DNA from: Nocardioides sp. Root190
Lineage (GTDB): Bacteria > Actinomycetota > Actinomycetes > Propionibacteriales > Nocardioidaceae
Direction of reading: 5' to 3'
Assembly (NCBI RefSeq): GCF_001428565.1
Contig: NZ_LMIA01000002.1
Coordinates: 51,513-115,512 of the forward strand
Length of the DNA stretch: 64,000 bases
Of this stretch, positions 36,954-48,289 are shown piece by piece (the first letter of the stretch is position 1; each line of letters opens with the position of its first letter). A program made the position numbers and the translations under genes. The notes beneath the pieces were generated by a model that saw only the letters and a program-made list of their open reading frames with translations, was not told the DNA's origin and did no database searches.

Positions 36954-37715
36954 TCAGGCCAGCGCAGCGACCACGGCGTCGTACGTCGCCCGGTCGGGAG
37001 CCGCGACGATGCCGCCCTGGAGGCCGCGCGGTGAGAGCGGCTGACCGTCGTGGCCGCCGATCACGCCGCCGGCCTCGGTGAGGATCAGGCTGCCTGGCAG
37101 GTGGTCCCACGGCATGCTGCGGCTGTAGACCAGCGCGGCGGCGTCGCCGGCCATCAGGCGCGGGTAGTCGACACCGCAGCAGGCCCAGGTGAGCTCCATC
37201 GTGCCGAGGTCGGCGAGCTCGCGACCGACCCACTGGCGACGTGCAGTGCGGTACGGCGCACCGGTGCCGGTCGTGACGACCAGCGGCTCGCCGTTGAGCG
37301 TGGCGCCGGAGCCACGCTCGGCGACGTACGCCTTGCCGTGCTGGGGCTGCCAGATCCAGCCGCGGGTCACCTCGTTGCCGACGACCTCGGCGACCATGAC
37401 GGCGTGGTCGGGAGAGCCGTTGACGAAGTTCTTGGTGCCGTCGACGGGGTCGACGGTGAAGCCGTGCTCGGCCGCGTCGAAGCGCTGCAGCAGGGCCGGA
37501 TCGGACGCCATCGCCTCCTCGCCAAGGATCACGGCGTCGGGGTAGGCAGCGTTGAGGGCGGCCGTGATGAGCGCCTCGGACTCGTGGTCCGCGATCGTCA
37601 CCAGGTCGCCGGGGTTCTTCTCGGACACCTGGTGGTCGGCCAACGCCCGGAAGCGCGGGTTGATCACCTCGTCCGCCACGTCCTTGAGCAGGGCCAGCAC
37701 GGAGTCGGTGTCCAC
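36954..37715 (-). CDS. Inositol monophosphatase family phosphatase
   Basis: A 253-residue protein with the Mg2+-binding motifs GEEAM, DPVDGTKNFVNG and WDHLPGSLILTEAGG. It belongs to the IMPase/HisN/CysQ superfamily; histidinol phosphatase or inositol phosphatase activity is possible, and wall inositol or sugar phosphate metabolism would suit the location. GTG at 37715 was chosen, but its GGAGG is only 1 nt away; an in-frame ATG at 37766 would add 17 residues. Convergent with the LCP gene, 17 bp apart. Confidence 0.83.
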   Translation of the reverse strand: MDTDSVLALLKDVADEVINPRFRALADHQVSEKNPGDLVTIADHESEALITAALNAAYPDAVILGEEAMASDPALLQRFDAAEHGFTVDPVDGTKNFVNGSPDHAVMVAEVVGNEVTRGWIWQPQHGKAYVAERGSGATLNGEPLVVTTGTGAPYRTARRQWVGRELADLGTMELTWACCGVDYPRLMAGDAAALVYSRSMPWDHLPGSLILTEAGGVIGGHDGQPLSPRGLQGGIVAAPDRATYDAVVAALA

Positions 37716-37775
37716 ACCTCCACGGTAGTGCGGCCGGGGCGCCAGTCGTGATTCGTCGTCCGTCATGCTGGTCAC

Positions 37776-38165
37776 ATGCGATTCACCGAGCACGAGCTGA
37801 CCGTCGCGCTCGCCGGAGCGGGCAAGCTCGTGGTGGCGTCGAACCGCAAGCTGCGCCGCAAGGGCGTCGACATCGACACCGTGTGGGCCGAGATGGACCG
37901 CTTCCAGCGCTTCAAGGTCCTCGACGCACTCGGCGACCAGATCCTCCCGGTGCTCGTGGCGCTGCCCGACGTCGAGGTGGCCGCAGGCGCCCGGCCGTCG
38001 TACACGGACAGCGAGATCAGCGAGGTCGTCGCCCGACTCGCCGGTGACGGCCTCGGCCGGGTCAAGCGCGCCGTGGTGGTCAAGGCGCGGACCGCGCTCG
38101 TCCAGGCTGCGCTGGCCGCGCTCCCGCCCCGTCTCGATCCTGATGGTCTGGTGAGCGAGCAGTAG
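37776..38165 (+). CDS. Hypothetical helical protein, 129 residues
   Basis: A soluble, mostly helical protein (FTEHELTVALAGAGKLVVASNRKLRRKGVD) with no membrane segment. Homologues seem conserved at this place in related actinobacteria, but I recognise no named family. CATGCT 6 nt before the ATG may be a leaderless -10. It stops 10 bp before the first galactan glycosyltransferase start, so it may be co-transcribed with that cluster. Confidence 0.65.
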   Translation: MRFTEHELTVALAGAGKLVVASNRKLRRKGVDIDTVWAEMDRFQRFKVLDALGDQILPVLVALPDVEVAAGARPSYTDSEISEVVARLAGDGLGRVKRAVVVKARTALVQAALAALPPRLDPDGLVSEQ

Positions 38166-38168
38166 GGT
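38163..38168 (+). promoter_or_regulatory. Predicted leaderless promoter -10 (TAGGGT)
   Basis: TAGGGT overlaps the stop of the preceding gene and lies 7 nt before GTG at 38176, favouring that start over the GTG at 38167. Confidence 0.45.
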
Positions 38169-38175
38169 GACGGCC

Positions 38176-39084
38176 GTGCGCGTGCAGGCGGTCGTGGTGA
38201 CCTTCAACCGATTGCCCATGCTGCAGCGACTGATCCCGCGGCTGCTCGAGACCGACGGTCTGGAGCAGGTCCTCGTGGTCGACAACGCCTCGACCGACGG
38301 CACGGGGGAGTGGCTGGCAGGTCTGCAGTCCCCGGTCGTGCGCCACGAGACGCTCCCCACCAACACCGGTGGCGCCGGCGGCTTCCACCACGGACTCGGC
38401 TGGGCGGTCCGCGAGGGCGCCGACCTGGTCTGGTTGATGGACGACGACGGGATGCCCGCACCGGACTGCCTCGACCTGCTCCTGGCCCGCGTCGAGCGCG
38501 ACGGCCTGGAGTTCTGCGGTCCCGCGGTGCTCGCCGAGCACGACCCGTCGCGACTCTGCTTCCCGATCCGCCTGCCAGGTGGCACCAAGGTCGTCCACGA
38601 GGTGGCCGCGGTCGAGGGGGCGGCCAGGGAGGGCCTGATCGACGGCGTCGTGATCCCGTTCAACGGCGTGCTCGTGACGCGGGACCTGGTCGAGCGGATC
38701 GGGCTGCCCCGCGAGGAGTTCTTCATCTGGGGCGACGACGTGGAGTACCTCTGGCGGGCCGAGCGCGCGGGTGCCCGGATCGCGACGGTCGTCGACGCGC
38801 ACTTCCACCACCCCGCCACCGACGACCTCGGGACGCCGATGATGTGGGGCCGTACGACGTACAACCACACCCCGAGCGACCTCAAGCACTACTGCATGGC
38901 GCGCAACAACACGCTGAACCTGCGCGCCTACCGCGGGTGGGTCCACGTCCTGCTGTTCTGGCTCAAGACCGTGTGGTTCTACCTCGTCACCCGTCGCCAG
39001 CCCGGCCGGATCCCGTTGAGCGCCCGCGCGGCCGTGGCCGGCCTGCGCGGCGACTTCACGGGTCACCGGAGGTTCCTGCGATGA
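38176..39084 (+). CDS. GlfT1-like galactofuranosyltransferase (GT2), first copy
   Basis: A 302-residue GT2 enzyme: VVVTFNRLPMLQRLIP, VVDNASTDGT, NTGGAGGFHHGLGWA, the DDD metal-binding motif in VWLMDDDGMPAPDCL, and FNGVLVTRDLVERIGLP with FIWGDDVEYLWRAERAG. The order and the late KTVWFYLVTRRQP resemble mycobacterial GlfT1 (Rv3782), which adds the first galactofuranose residues to the lipid-linked primer. Its stop overlaps the start of a second GlfT1-like gene (ATGA). The polar-lipid acceptor here is not known. Confidence 0.78.
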   Translation: MRVQAVVVTFNRLPMLQRLIPRLLETDGLEQVLVVDNASTDGTGEWLAGLQSPVVRHETLPTNTGGAGGFHHGLGWAVREGADLVWLMDDDGMPAPDCLDLLLARVERDGLEFCGPAVLAEHDPSRLCFPIRLPGGTKVVHEVAAVEGAAREGLIDGVVIPFNGVLVTRDLVERIGLPREEFFIWGDDVEYLWRAERAGARIATVVDAHFHHPATDDLGTPMMWGRTTYNHTPSDLKHYCMARNNTLNLRAYRGWVHVLLFWLKTVWFYLVTRRQPGRIPLSARAAVAGLRGDFTGHRRFLR

Positions 39085-40022
39085 CCGGCACCGACAAGGA
39101 CACCGAGAAGGGCACCGAGAAGGTCGCCGTCGTCGTGGTGACCTACAACCGCGCCGACCTGCTCCGCGGCATGCTCGAGGGCCTGGCTGGCCTCGATCGG
39201 GCGCCCGAGGTGGTCTTCGTCGTCGACAACGCGAGCACCGACCACACCGCCGAGGTGCTGGCCGAGGCCGTGGCCTCCGGGATGCTGCCCCGCCTGGTCC
39301 CGATCACCTCGCCCGAGAACATCGGCGGCGCCGGCGGGTTCCACGCCGGTCTCAAGGCGGCGTACGACGACGGCAACGACGCGTTCTGGCTGATGGACGA
39401 CGACGTCGTCCCCGCTCCCGACTGCCTCACCCGGCTGCTCGAGGTCGACGGGCCGTGCCTGATCGCCGTCCGCGAGGACCGCAGCGGTGCGCTGGTCGAG
39501 AAGGCCGCGCTCCGCTTCGACCTGGCCAACCCGCTCGCGATCCGGCCCAAGACGGCGAGCATCGACTCGACGTACCCGGACCGGGCCTCGATGCCGGCCA
39601 CCGTCGAGGTGGAGAACGTCGCCTTCGAGGGGTTCTTCGTGCGCCGCACGGTGGTCGAGACGATCGGGCTGCCCGACCCGTCGTACTTCATCTTCTACGA
39701 CGACGTGGACTTCGCGATCCGGGCCCGTCGTGCCGGGTTCGCGATCCTCGCGGTGCGTGACGCCGTCCTGGTCCGCCAGCTCGACTTCGACCAGCAGCAC
39801 GACCTCGCGGGCTGGAAGGGCTACTACATGTACCGCAACCTGTTCGCGGTGCACTTCCGCTACGGCGAGAACGTCCTGGTCCGCCTCAAGCCGTGGCTGA
39901 TCGCGCTCGTCGTGGTCCTCCTGAGCCCGCTGCGTGGGGGCCGCGCCGAGGTGCGCAACGTCACCCGTGGTGTACGTGACGCGCGTCGGATGCGGTCCCT
40001 ACCGTCCCGATCCGTAGACTGA
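39081..40022 (+). CDS. GlfT1-like galactofuranosyltransferase (GT2), second copy
   Basis: A 313-residue GT2 enzyme with VAVVVVTYNRADLLRGMLEG, VVDNASTDHTAEVL, ENIGGAGGFHAGLK, FWLMDDDVVPAPDCL and FYDDVDFAIRARRAGF, ending in a basic, hydrophobic membrane-associating tail. It is clearly related to the preceding gene but only moderately similar, so two dedicated initiating or early-elongating transferases are likely. It overlaps its neighbour by 4 bp; glf begins 7 bp after its stop. Confidence 0.78.
   Translation: MTGTDKDTEKGTEKVAVVVVTYNRADLLRGMLEGLAGLDRAPEVVFVVDNASTDHTAEVLAEAVASGMLPRLVPITSPENIGGAGGFHAGLKAAYDDGNDAFWLMDDDVVPAPDCLTRLLEVDGPCLIAVREDRSGALVEKAALRFDLANPLAIRPKTASIDSTYPDRASMPATVEVENVAFEGFFVRRTVVETIGLPDPSYFIFYDDVDFAIRARRAGFAILAVRDAVLVRQLDFDQQHDLAGWKGYYMYRNLFAVHFRYGENVLVRLKPWLIALVVVLLSPLRGGRAEVRNVTRGVRDARRMRSLPSRSVD
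40015..40020 (+). promoter_or_regulatory. Possible internal -10 for glf (TAGACT)
   Basis: TAGACT at the end of the preceding gene, 8 nt before the glf GTG. Spacing is slightly long. Confidence 0.3.
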
Positions 40023-43238
<3,216 letters not shown>

Positions 43239-43246
<8 letters not shown>

Positions 43247-44153
43247 CATCGCGACCGACGACCTGTCGCGCAACCCCGAGGACATCCCGCTCAAGCCGCC
43301 GTCCGCGGACAACGGGCTCTTCGCGGTCTTCCAGCGTCACTACCTGCTCCGGCTGCTGGTGCAGCGCGAGATCAGCGCCCGCTACCAGGGCTCCTTCCTC
43401 GGCCTGATGTGGTCCTACATCAACCCGCTGACCCAGTTCTTCATCTACTGGTTCGTCATCGGGTTCCTGTTCCAGCTCCACAAGGACCTGCCGAACTTCC
43501 CGATCCACCTGTTCTCGGCGCTGATCCTGGTCCACTTCTTCAACGAGACCTTCGGCGCGGGCACCCGGTCGATCATGCGCAACAAGGCGCTCGTCGTGAA
43601 GATGGCGATGCCACGCGAGATGTTCCCCGTGGCGACCATGCTGGTCTCGCTCTACCACGTGGTCCCGCAGGTCGTCGTGCTCGTGATCGCCTGCGTCCTG
43701 AGCGGCTGGACCCCCGACGCCGTCGCCGTGGTCTGCCTGGTCCTGGCGCTGCTGATCATTGCTGCGATCGGCCTGTCCGGGGCGCTGCTCTTCAGTGCCG
43801 CGAACGTCTTCTTCCGCGACTTCGGCAACATCGTCAACGTGCTGACGAACTTCGTCCGCTTCGGCGTCCCGATGATGTACCCCTACGCGATGGTGCACGA
43901 CCGGTTCGGCCGCTTCGCCGACTACTACCTGCTCAACCCGCTGGCCGACGCTGTCGTGCTCTTCCAGCGCGCCTTCTGGGTGCCAACCATCAGCGACGCC
44001 GAGATGGCTGAGCTCGAGGCCAGGGGAGACGTGATCATGCCGGACAACCTGCTCACCCACGGCTTCGTGGCCCTCGCCTTCTGCCTCGTCCTGCTCGCCT
44101 TCTCCCAGTGGGTGTTCAGCCGGCTTGAGAACAAGATCCCGGAGCGCCTCTGA
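43239..44153 (+). CDS. wzm: Polysaccharide ABC exporter permease (Wzm type)
   Basis: A 304-residue ABC-2 type permease with about six transmembrane helices and the typical entry LLVQREISARYQGSFLGLMWSYINPLTQF. It partners the ATPase encoded immediately downstream (TGATG overlap). In mycobacteria the same pair (Rv3783/Rv3781) flips lipid-linked galactan across the membrane, matching the position beside glf and glfT2. Confidence 0.9.
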
Positions 44154-44926
44154 TGACGACCTCGATCCTCCTGGAGAACGTCACCAAGGAGTTCACCCTC
44201 CGCTACCACCGGACCTTCAAGGAGGTCACGGTCGCCAAGGCCCGCGGGGTCAAGACCAGCGACCGGTTCAACGCCCTCGAGGACGTGTCCTTCAAGGTCG
44301 AGGCGGGCGAGTCGATCGGTCTGATGGGCCTCAACGGCTCCGGCAAGTCGACCCTGCTGAAGATGATCAACGGCGTCATGCGCCCCGACAACGGCACCCT
44401 GCTGACCCGCGGCCGCATCGCCGGCCTGATCGCCACCGGAGCCGGCTTCCACCCCCAGCTCAGCGGTGAGGAGAACCTCGTCCTCAACGCCGCCATCCTC
44501 GGCATGTCCGAGCGTGAGCTCAAGCGGAAGTACGACGACATCGTCGCCTTCGCCGACCTCGGCCGCACCCTCGAGGCACCCGTCGGCCACTACTCGTCCG
44601 GCCAGCGCGCGCGCCTCGGCTTCGCCGTCGCCGTCCACGTCGACTCCGACATCTTCCTCGCCGACGAGGTCCTCGCCGTCGGCGACAAGCCCTTCCGCGC
44701 GAAGTGCATGAAGAAGATGATGGAGATCCGCGACAGCGGCCGCACCCTCGTCTACGTCAGCCACTCACCCGCCTCGGTCGAGAAGATGTGCAGCCGCGTC
44801 ATCGTCCTCGAGAAGGGCCGCCTCGGCTTCGACGGCGAGCCCAAGGCCGGCATCCACTACCTCGAGTACGACACCCCCGACAGTGACAACGAGATCACCG
44901 ACGACGAGATGGGCAACGACATCTGA
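44153..44926 (+). CDS. wzt: Polysaccharide ABC exporter ATPase (Wzt type)
   Basis: A 257-residue ATPase: Walker A GLNGSGKST at about 60-68, signature HYSSGQRARLGFAVAV, Walker B DIFLADEVLAVGD and a switch His in YVSHS. It lacks the C-terminal carbohydrate-binding domain of O-antigen Wzt proteins, as expected for galactan exporters that do not recognise a capped end. Last gene of the galactan operon. Confidence 0.92.
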   Translation: MTTSILLENVTKEFTLRYHRTFKEVTVAKARGVKTSDRFNALEDVSFKVEAGESIGLMGLNGSGKSTLLKMINGVMRPDNGTLLTRGRIAGLIATGAGFHPQLSGEENLVLNAAILGMSERELKRKYDDIVAFADLGRTLEAPVGHYSSGQRARLGFAVAVHVDSDIFLADEVLAVGDKPFRAKCMKKMMEIRDSGRTLVYVSHSPASVEKMCSRVIVLEKGRLGFDGEPKAGIHYLEYDTPDSDNEITDDEMGNDI

Positions 44927-45343
44927 GTTGGATGGGCCGAGCGTGTCGCTCATCGAGTGACTCGCCCAGTCGGTCTGACGGCAAGACAGTCGCTCTCGCT
45001 CGTCAACGGCTCGGCGGATGAGTGTCCCTCGTGGTCCATCGGCCGCCGCGAAGTGCGTGGTTTTCTCCATCCAAGTGCGTCTCGTGCACCCCCGCCGTCG
45101 TACCTGGGCGGAGAAAACGCGACCCCTGGCCGGAGAGAACCGCGCACTTCGCGCACCACGGCGCAGCCGACCCCCTCAGGCCCGGCCACCACCCGCCGAT
45201 CGAGAAATCTGCACGTTGTCGGCGTGTCGACTGGAAATTACAGCCGTGTAGTTACTCACCGCCTCTTCACAACTCCTGTGACGCATGTGAAAGTTGCTAC
45301 TCGTGTGACACCTTCCCCGGCACACAGGTCTGGAGCAGCAGCC
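44927..45343 (+). other. 417-bp intergenic region with repeat copy B and amidase promoter region
   Basis: Between the exporter ATPase and the secreted amidase. The first 120 bp hold nothing recognisable, 45049-45151 is the 22-bp repeat element, and 45200-45340 is comparatively AT-rich. The last part carries TGTGAC/TGTGAA half-sites (45277-45282, 45286-45291, 45304-45309) likely belonging to the amidase promoter. A frame open through the region reads across the repeat and is not thought to be coding. Confidence 0.6.
45049..45151. repeat. 22-bp unit repeat element, copy B
   Basis: One full direct unit at 45049-45070, a half unit at 45071-45079, a 28-bp core, then inverted units at 45108-45129 (degenerate) and 45130-45151. 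Unit sequence matches copies A and C. The left edge GGCCGC...CGAAGTGCGTGGTT is nearly shared with copy C. Confidence 0.8.
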
Positions 45344-47482
45344 ATGTCGAAGCACGTCCTGGAGGGCCCGCAGCGGGCTCATCGGATCAAGTTCGTGACC
45401 CTTTGCCAGCAGATGCTGGCGCTCGCGGTCGTGGTCGCGGTGCTCACGCCCGCCGCCCGTACGGTGACGATGGACGTTCGTCCGACCCACCCGCTCGACC
45501 TGTCGCCGAGCGACGTCGCGCTCCAGGCGGCGCCCACCGAGGTGCCCACCGCGCCGGTCGAGGCCGAGGTCGAGGAGTACGCCCTGACGCCCCAGGACGA
45601 CGCTGGCGGCTCCGGAGCGAGCTCTGAGGTGCACGCGAGCGAGAAGCTCACTGCCGATGGCGGGGAAGTCATCAACAGCGACGTGGTGCCGGTCGAGGGG
45701 TACGGCACGGTCGGCGTGACGTGGGATCGCGCCAACGAGGTCTCCGACGACGCGATCGGGATCCAGGTCCGCACGAAGACCGGGGACTCCTGGTCGGGCT
45801 GGACGGACGCGGAGTACCACGACGAGCACGGCCCCGACCCCCGTACGGCGGAGGGCCGCAACGCCCGTCCCGGGACAGACGCACTGCTGGTCGGCCACGT
45901 CGACGCCGTCCAGGTGAAGGTGACGACCCAGGACGGCGCGCCGACCGACATGAAGCTCGCCGTCGTCGACCCGGGCGACGCCGCCTCGACCGCGAAGGAG
46001 AGGCCCGCGATCGACACGTCGCGTCTGTCCTCCAGCGCGTCGGTGGACGACGGCACGACCGGGGACCCCGCGAGCGACACCCCGCTGACCGAGCAGCCCT
46101 CGAGCGACGGTGACCTGGCGATGCAGGCCGGCGTGGTGACACCGAAGCCCAAGATCTACTCCCGGGCCCAGTGGGGGGCCGACGAGTCGATCCGGGATGC
46201 GTCGTCACTGAGCTACTACGAGGTGCACGCAGGCTTCGTGCACCACACGGTCAACGCCAACAACTACACGTCGGCGGAGGTGCCCGGGATCATCCGGAGC
46301 ATCTACAACTACCACGTCAAGACGCGCGGCTGGAGCGACATCGGCTACAACTTCCTGGTCGACAAGTACGGCCGGATCTGGGAGGGCCGCGCGGGCGGCG
46401 TGGACCGCCCTGTGGTCGGCGCGCACACCCAGGGCTACAACCAGTACTCCTTTGCGATGTCGGCCATCGGCAACTACGAGACCGCGCAGCCGACGTCCGC
46501 GATGATCACGGCGTACGCCCAGGTCTTCGCCTGGAAGCTCTCCCTGCACGGCGTCTCGGCCAGCAGCACCAGCCAGCGGGTCGGGTCGAAGTCGTTCAGG
46601 GCGATCAACGGTCACCGCGACGCAGGGAGCACTGCGTGTCCGGGGCGCTACCTCTATGCGCAGATCCCGGCGATCCGCACGAAGGCGCGGGCGCTGCAGA
46701 AGTCGTGGAGCGGTCGTGAGCTCGAGTCGAACATGGCCGGCGCGAGCCAGCCGGACCTGATCGTGCGTCGTGCGTCGGACGGTCGCGGCATGGTGTTGCC
46801 GATCCGGCCGAGCGGTGGGCGCTACATCTTCGACGCCCCGATCAGCACCGGCCGCAACTTCACGGGTCTCACCAAGTTCTGGAAGGCGGGCGACTGGGAC
46901 CGGGACGGCGAGGTCGACGTGATCGGCGTCCGTCGCTCCGACAAGCGCCTGCTGTTGTACCGGGGCCTCGGCGGCGGCAAGCTCGCCACCGGTGTGGTCC
47001 TCAGCGGTCCGATCACCGCCTGGCGCCTGGTGGCGCCGGTGGGTGACGTCACCGGCGACGGCTGGCCGGACCTGATGGCCCAGTCGAAGGCCGGGGCCGC
47101 GATGCGGATCTACCCGGGCAACGGCCTGTCCGGCTTCAAGACCAGCTATCCGGCGTACGCCGCGATCGGGGACGGCGAGCACCTCGCGGTGGGCCGCTGG
47201 AACACCGACGGGGCGCCCGACAGCATCGTGCGTCGCGGCAACGTCCTGACGCTCTACCTGGGCAACGGGCCCGGTGGTTGGACCTCGGCCAAGACGCTCA
47301 AGGGCACGGCGACCAACTACGACTGGTACGTCCCGGTGGCGTCGGTGGACCCCGAGGGGCACACGGACATCATTGCGAGGGACAAGCGCAACAACAACGT
47401 CTACTTCATCCCGGTGACGACGGCCGGCTTCGGTACGCCGGTGATCGTGGCGCGGGCGACGGGTTACGACATGGCCGGCTGA
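45344..47482 (+). CDS. Secreted N-acetylmuramoyl-L-alanine amidase (PGRP domain) with FG-GAP-like repeats
   Basis: A 712-residue exported protein. A signal peptide (hydrophobic core about 20-38) is followed by an Asp/Ser-rich region to about 260 and a PGRP/Amidase_2 domain at about 266-450. Zinc ligands are visible in FVHHTV and INGHRDAGSTACPG. The C-terminal 250 residues contain FG-GAP/VCBS-like repeats (DWDRDGEVDVIGVRR, VTGDGWPDLMAQS). It would cut the amide between muramic acid and L-Ala. ATG at 45344 with GGAG 8 nt upstream was chosen; upstream in-frame sequence runs through the repeat. Confidence 0.88.
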   Translation: MSKHVLEGPQRAHRIKFVTLCQQMLALAVVVAVLTPAARTVTMDVRPTHPLDLSPSDVALQAAPTEVPTAPVEAEVEEYALTPQDDAGGSGASSEVHASEKLTADGGEVINSDVVPVEGYGTVGVTWDRANEVSDDAIGIQVRTKTGDSWSGWTDAEYHDEHGPDPRTAEGRNARPGTDALLVGHVDAVQVKVTTQDGAPTDMKLAVVDPGDAASTAKERPAIDTSRLSSSASVDDGTTGDPASDTPLTEQPSSDGDLAMQAGVVTPKPKIYSRAQWGADESIRDASSLSYYEVHAGFVHHTVNANNYTSAEVPGIIRSIYNYHVKTRGWSDIGYNFLVDKYGRIWEGRAGGVDRPVVGAHTQGYNQYSFAMSAIGNYETAQPTSAMITAYAQVFAWKLSLHGVSASSTSQRVGSKSFRAINGHRDAGSTACPGRYLYAQIPAIRTKARALQKSWSGRELESNMAGASQPDLIVRRASDGRGMVLPIRPSGGRYIFDAPISTGRNFTGLTKFWKAGDWDRDGEVDVIGVRRSDKRLLLYRGLGGGKLATGVVLSGPITAWRLVAPVGDVTGDGWPDLMAQSKAGAAMRIYPGNGLSGFKTSYPAYAAIGDGEHLAVGRWNTDGAPDSIVRRGNVLTLYLGNGPGGWTSAKTLKGTATNYDWYVPVASVDPEGHTDIIARDKRNNNVYFIPVTTAGFGTPVIVARATGYDMAG

Positions 47483-47515
47483 CCGGCGCCACCACGAACG
47501 GCTTGTCCTGGTCGT

Positions 47516-48265
47516 CTAGGCAGGGAAGCGGGCAGTGGCACGCTCGGCGGCGTACGCCGCCTCGAGCAGGCCCTGAACGGCCTTGGCGACCAGGACGAGT
47601 GAACCGCCCTGGGTGAGCGGTTCACTGAAGGTCGCGGGCTCCGAGAGGGGATTCGCGACCGAGAGGAGGCGGCCGCCGCCCACCAGCGTGCCGGCGGCTG
47701 CCTCTCCCCACAGCGTGGCGTGGGTGACCTCGCCGGCGGGGGAGGAGAGCGCGATGTCCTCGGGACCGGGCGGGTCCCACGGTGTGAAGGCGTCGGGCTG
47801 GGACCAGATCTCCACCCCGACGTCGCGTACGCCGGCCGGCAGCGGGTCCTTGAACCGCACGCCCATCGGCAGCAGTGCGCAGGCGAGCACCTCGACGTCG
47901 GGACCGTGGGCTGCCCACCCCTCGACGGCGTCGGGGCCGCAGACCACGGCGGACAGGTCGGTGGCCGGGTCGGCCGGGTCCGGCAGGGGGACGACGACCA
48001 GTCCGGCGTTCCAGGCCGCGCCGACGAAGACGGTCCCGAGCCAGTGCGGCGGCAGGTCGATCCCGATCCGGTCACCGCGCTCGAGGCCGAGTTCGTCGAC
48101 CAGCAGGGAGCTGGCCTTGGCGACCCAGTTGGCCCACGTGGTCACCGAGAGCTCCACGCGTTCGCCGGTGTCGTGGTCGTAGAAGGTGACCAGCGGCTGC
48201 CCGGGGTCGTTGCGGAGTCGTCTGGTCAGTACGTCGGCGAAGGTGGTCGCGCTCCCGGTCGTCAC
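47516..48265 (-). CDS. TIGR03089 family protein (truncated AMP-binding-like)
   Basis: A 249-residue protein resembling only the N-terminal half of acyl-CoA synthetases: TFADVLTRRLRNDPGQPLVTFYDHDTGERVELS..WANWVAKAS and GDRIGIDLPPHWLGTVFVGAAWNAG. It lacks the adenylate-forming signature and the C-terminal lid, as usual for TIGR03089 proteins of high-GC actinobacteria, whose role is unknown. GTG at 48265 is preceded at 7 nt by TATCCT on the minus strand. Divergent from manC with only 24 bp between start codons. Confidence 0.83.
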   Translation of the reverse strand: MTTGSATTFADVLTRRLRNDPGQPLVTFYDHDTGERVELSVTTWANWVAKASSLLVDELGLERGDRIGIDLPPHWLGTVFVGAAWNAGLVVVPLPDPADPATDLSAVVCGPDAVEGWAAHGPDVEVLACALLPMGVRFKDPLPAGVRDVGVEIWSQPDAFTPWDPPGPEDIALSSPAGEVTHATLWGEAAAGTLVGGGRLLSVANPLSEPATFSEPLTQGGSLVLVAKAVQGLLEAAYAAERATARFPA

Positions 48266-48272
48266 TGTGTCG

Positions 48273-48282
48273 AGGATAGGGT
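48273..48282. promoter_or_regulatory. Symmetric bidirectional -10 element (AGGATAGGGT)
   Basis: Plus strand TAGGGT (48277-48282) lies 7 nt before ATG at 48290. Minus strand TATCCT (48278-48273) lies 7 nt before GTG at 48265. The hexamers share TA, as at 32994-33003. Confidence 0.5.
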
Positions 48283-48289
48283 GCCGCGC

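Noticed and set aside
44957..45343. N-terminal extension of the amidase
   Set aside because: The frame is open upstream but reads straight through the 22-bp repeat element. The signal peptide and ribosome-binding site fit ATG 45344.
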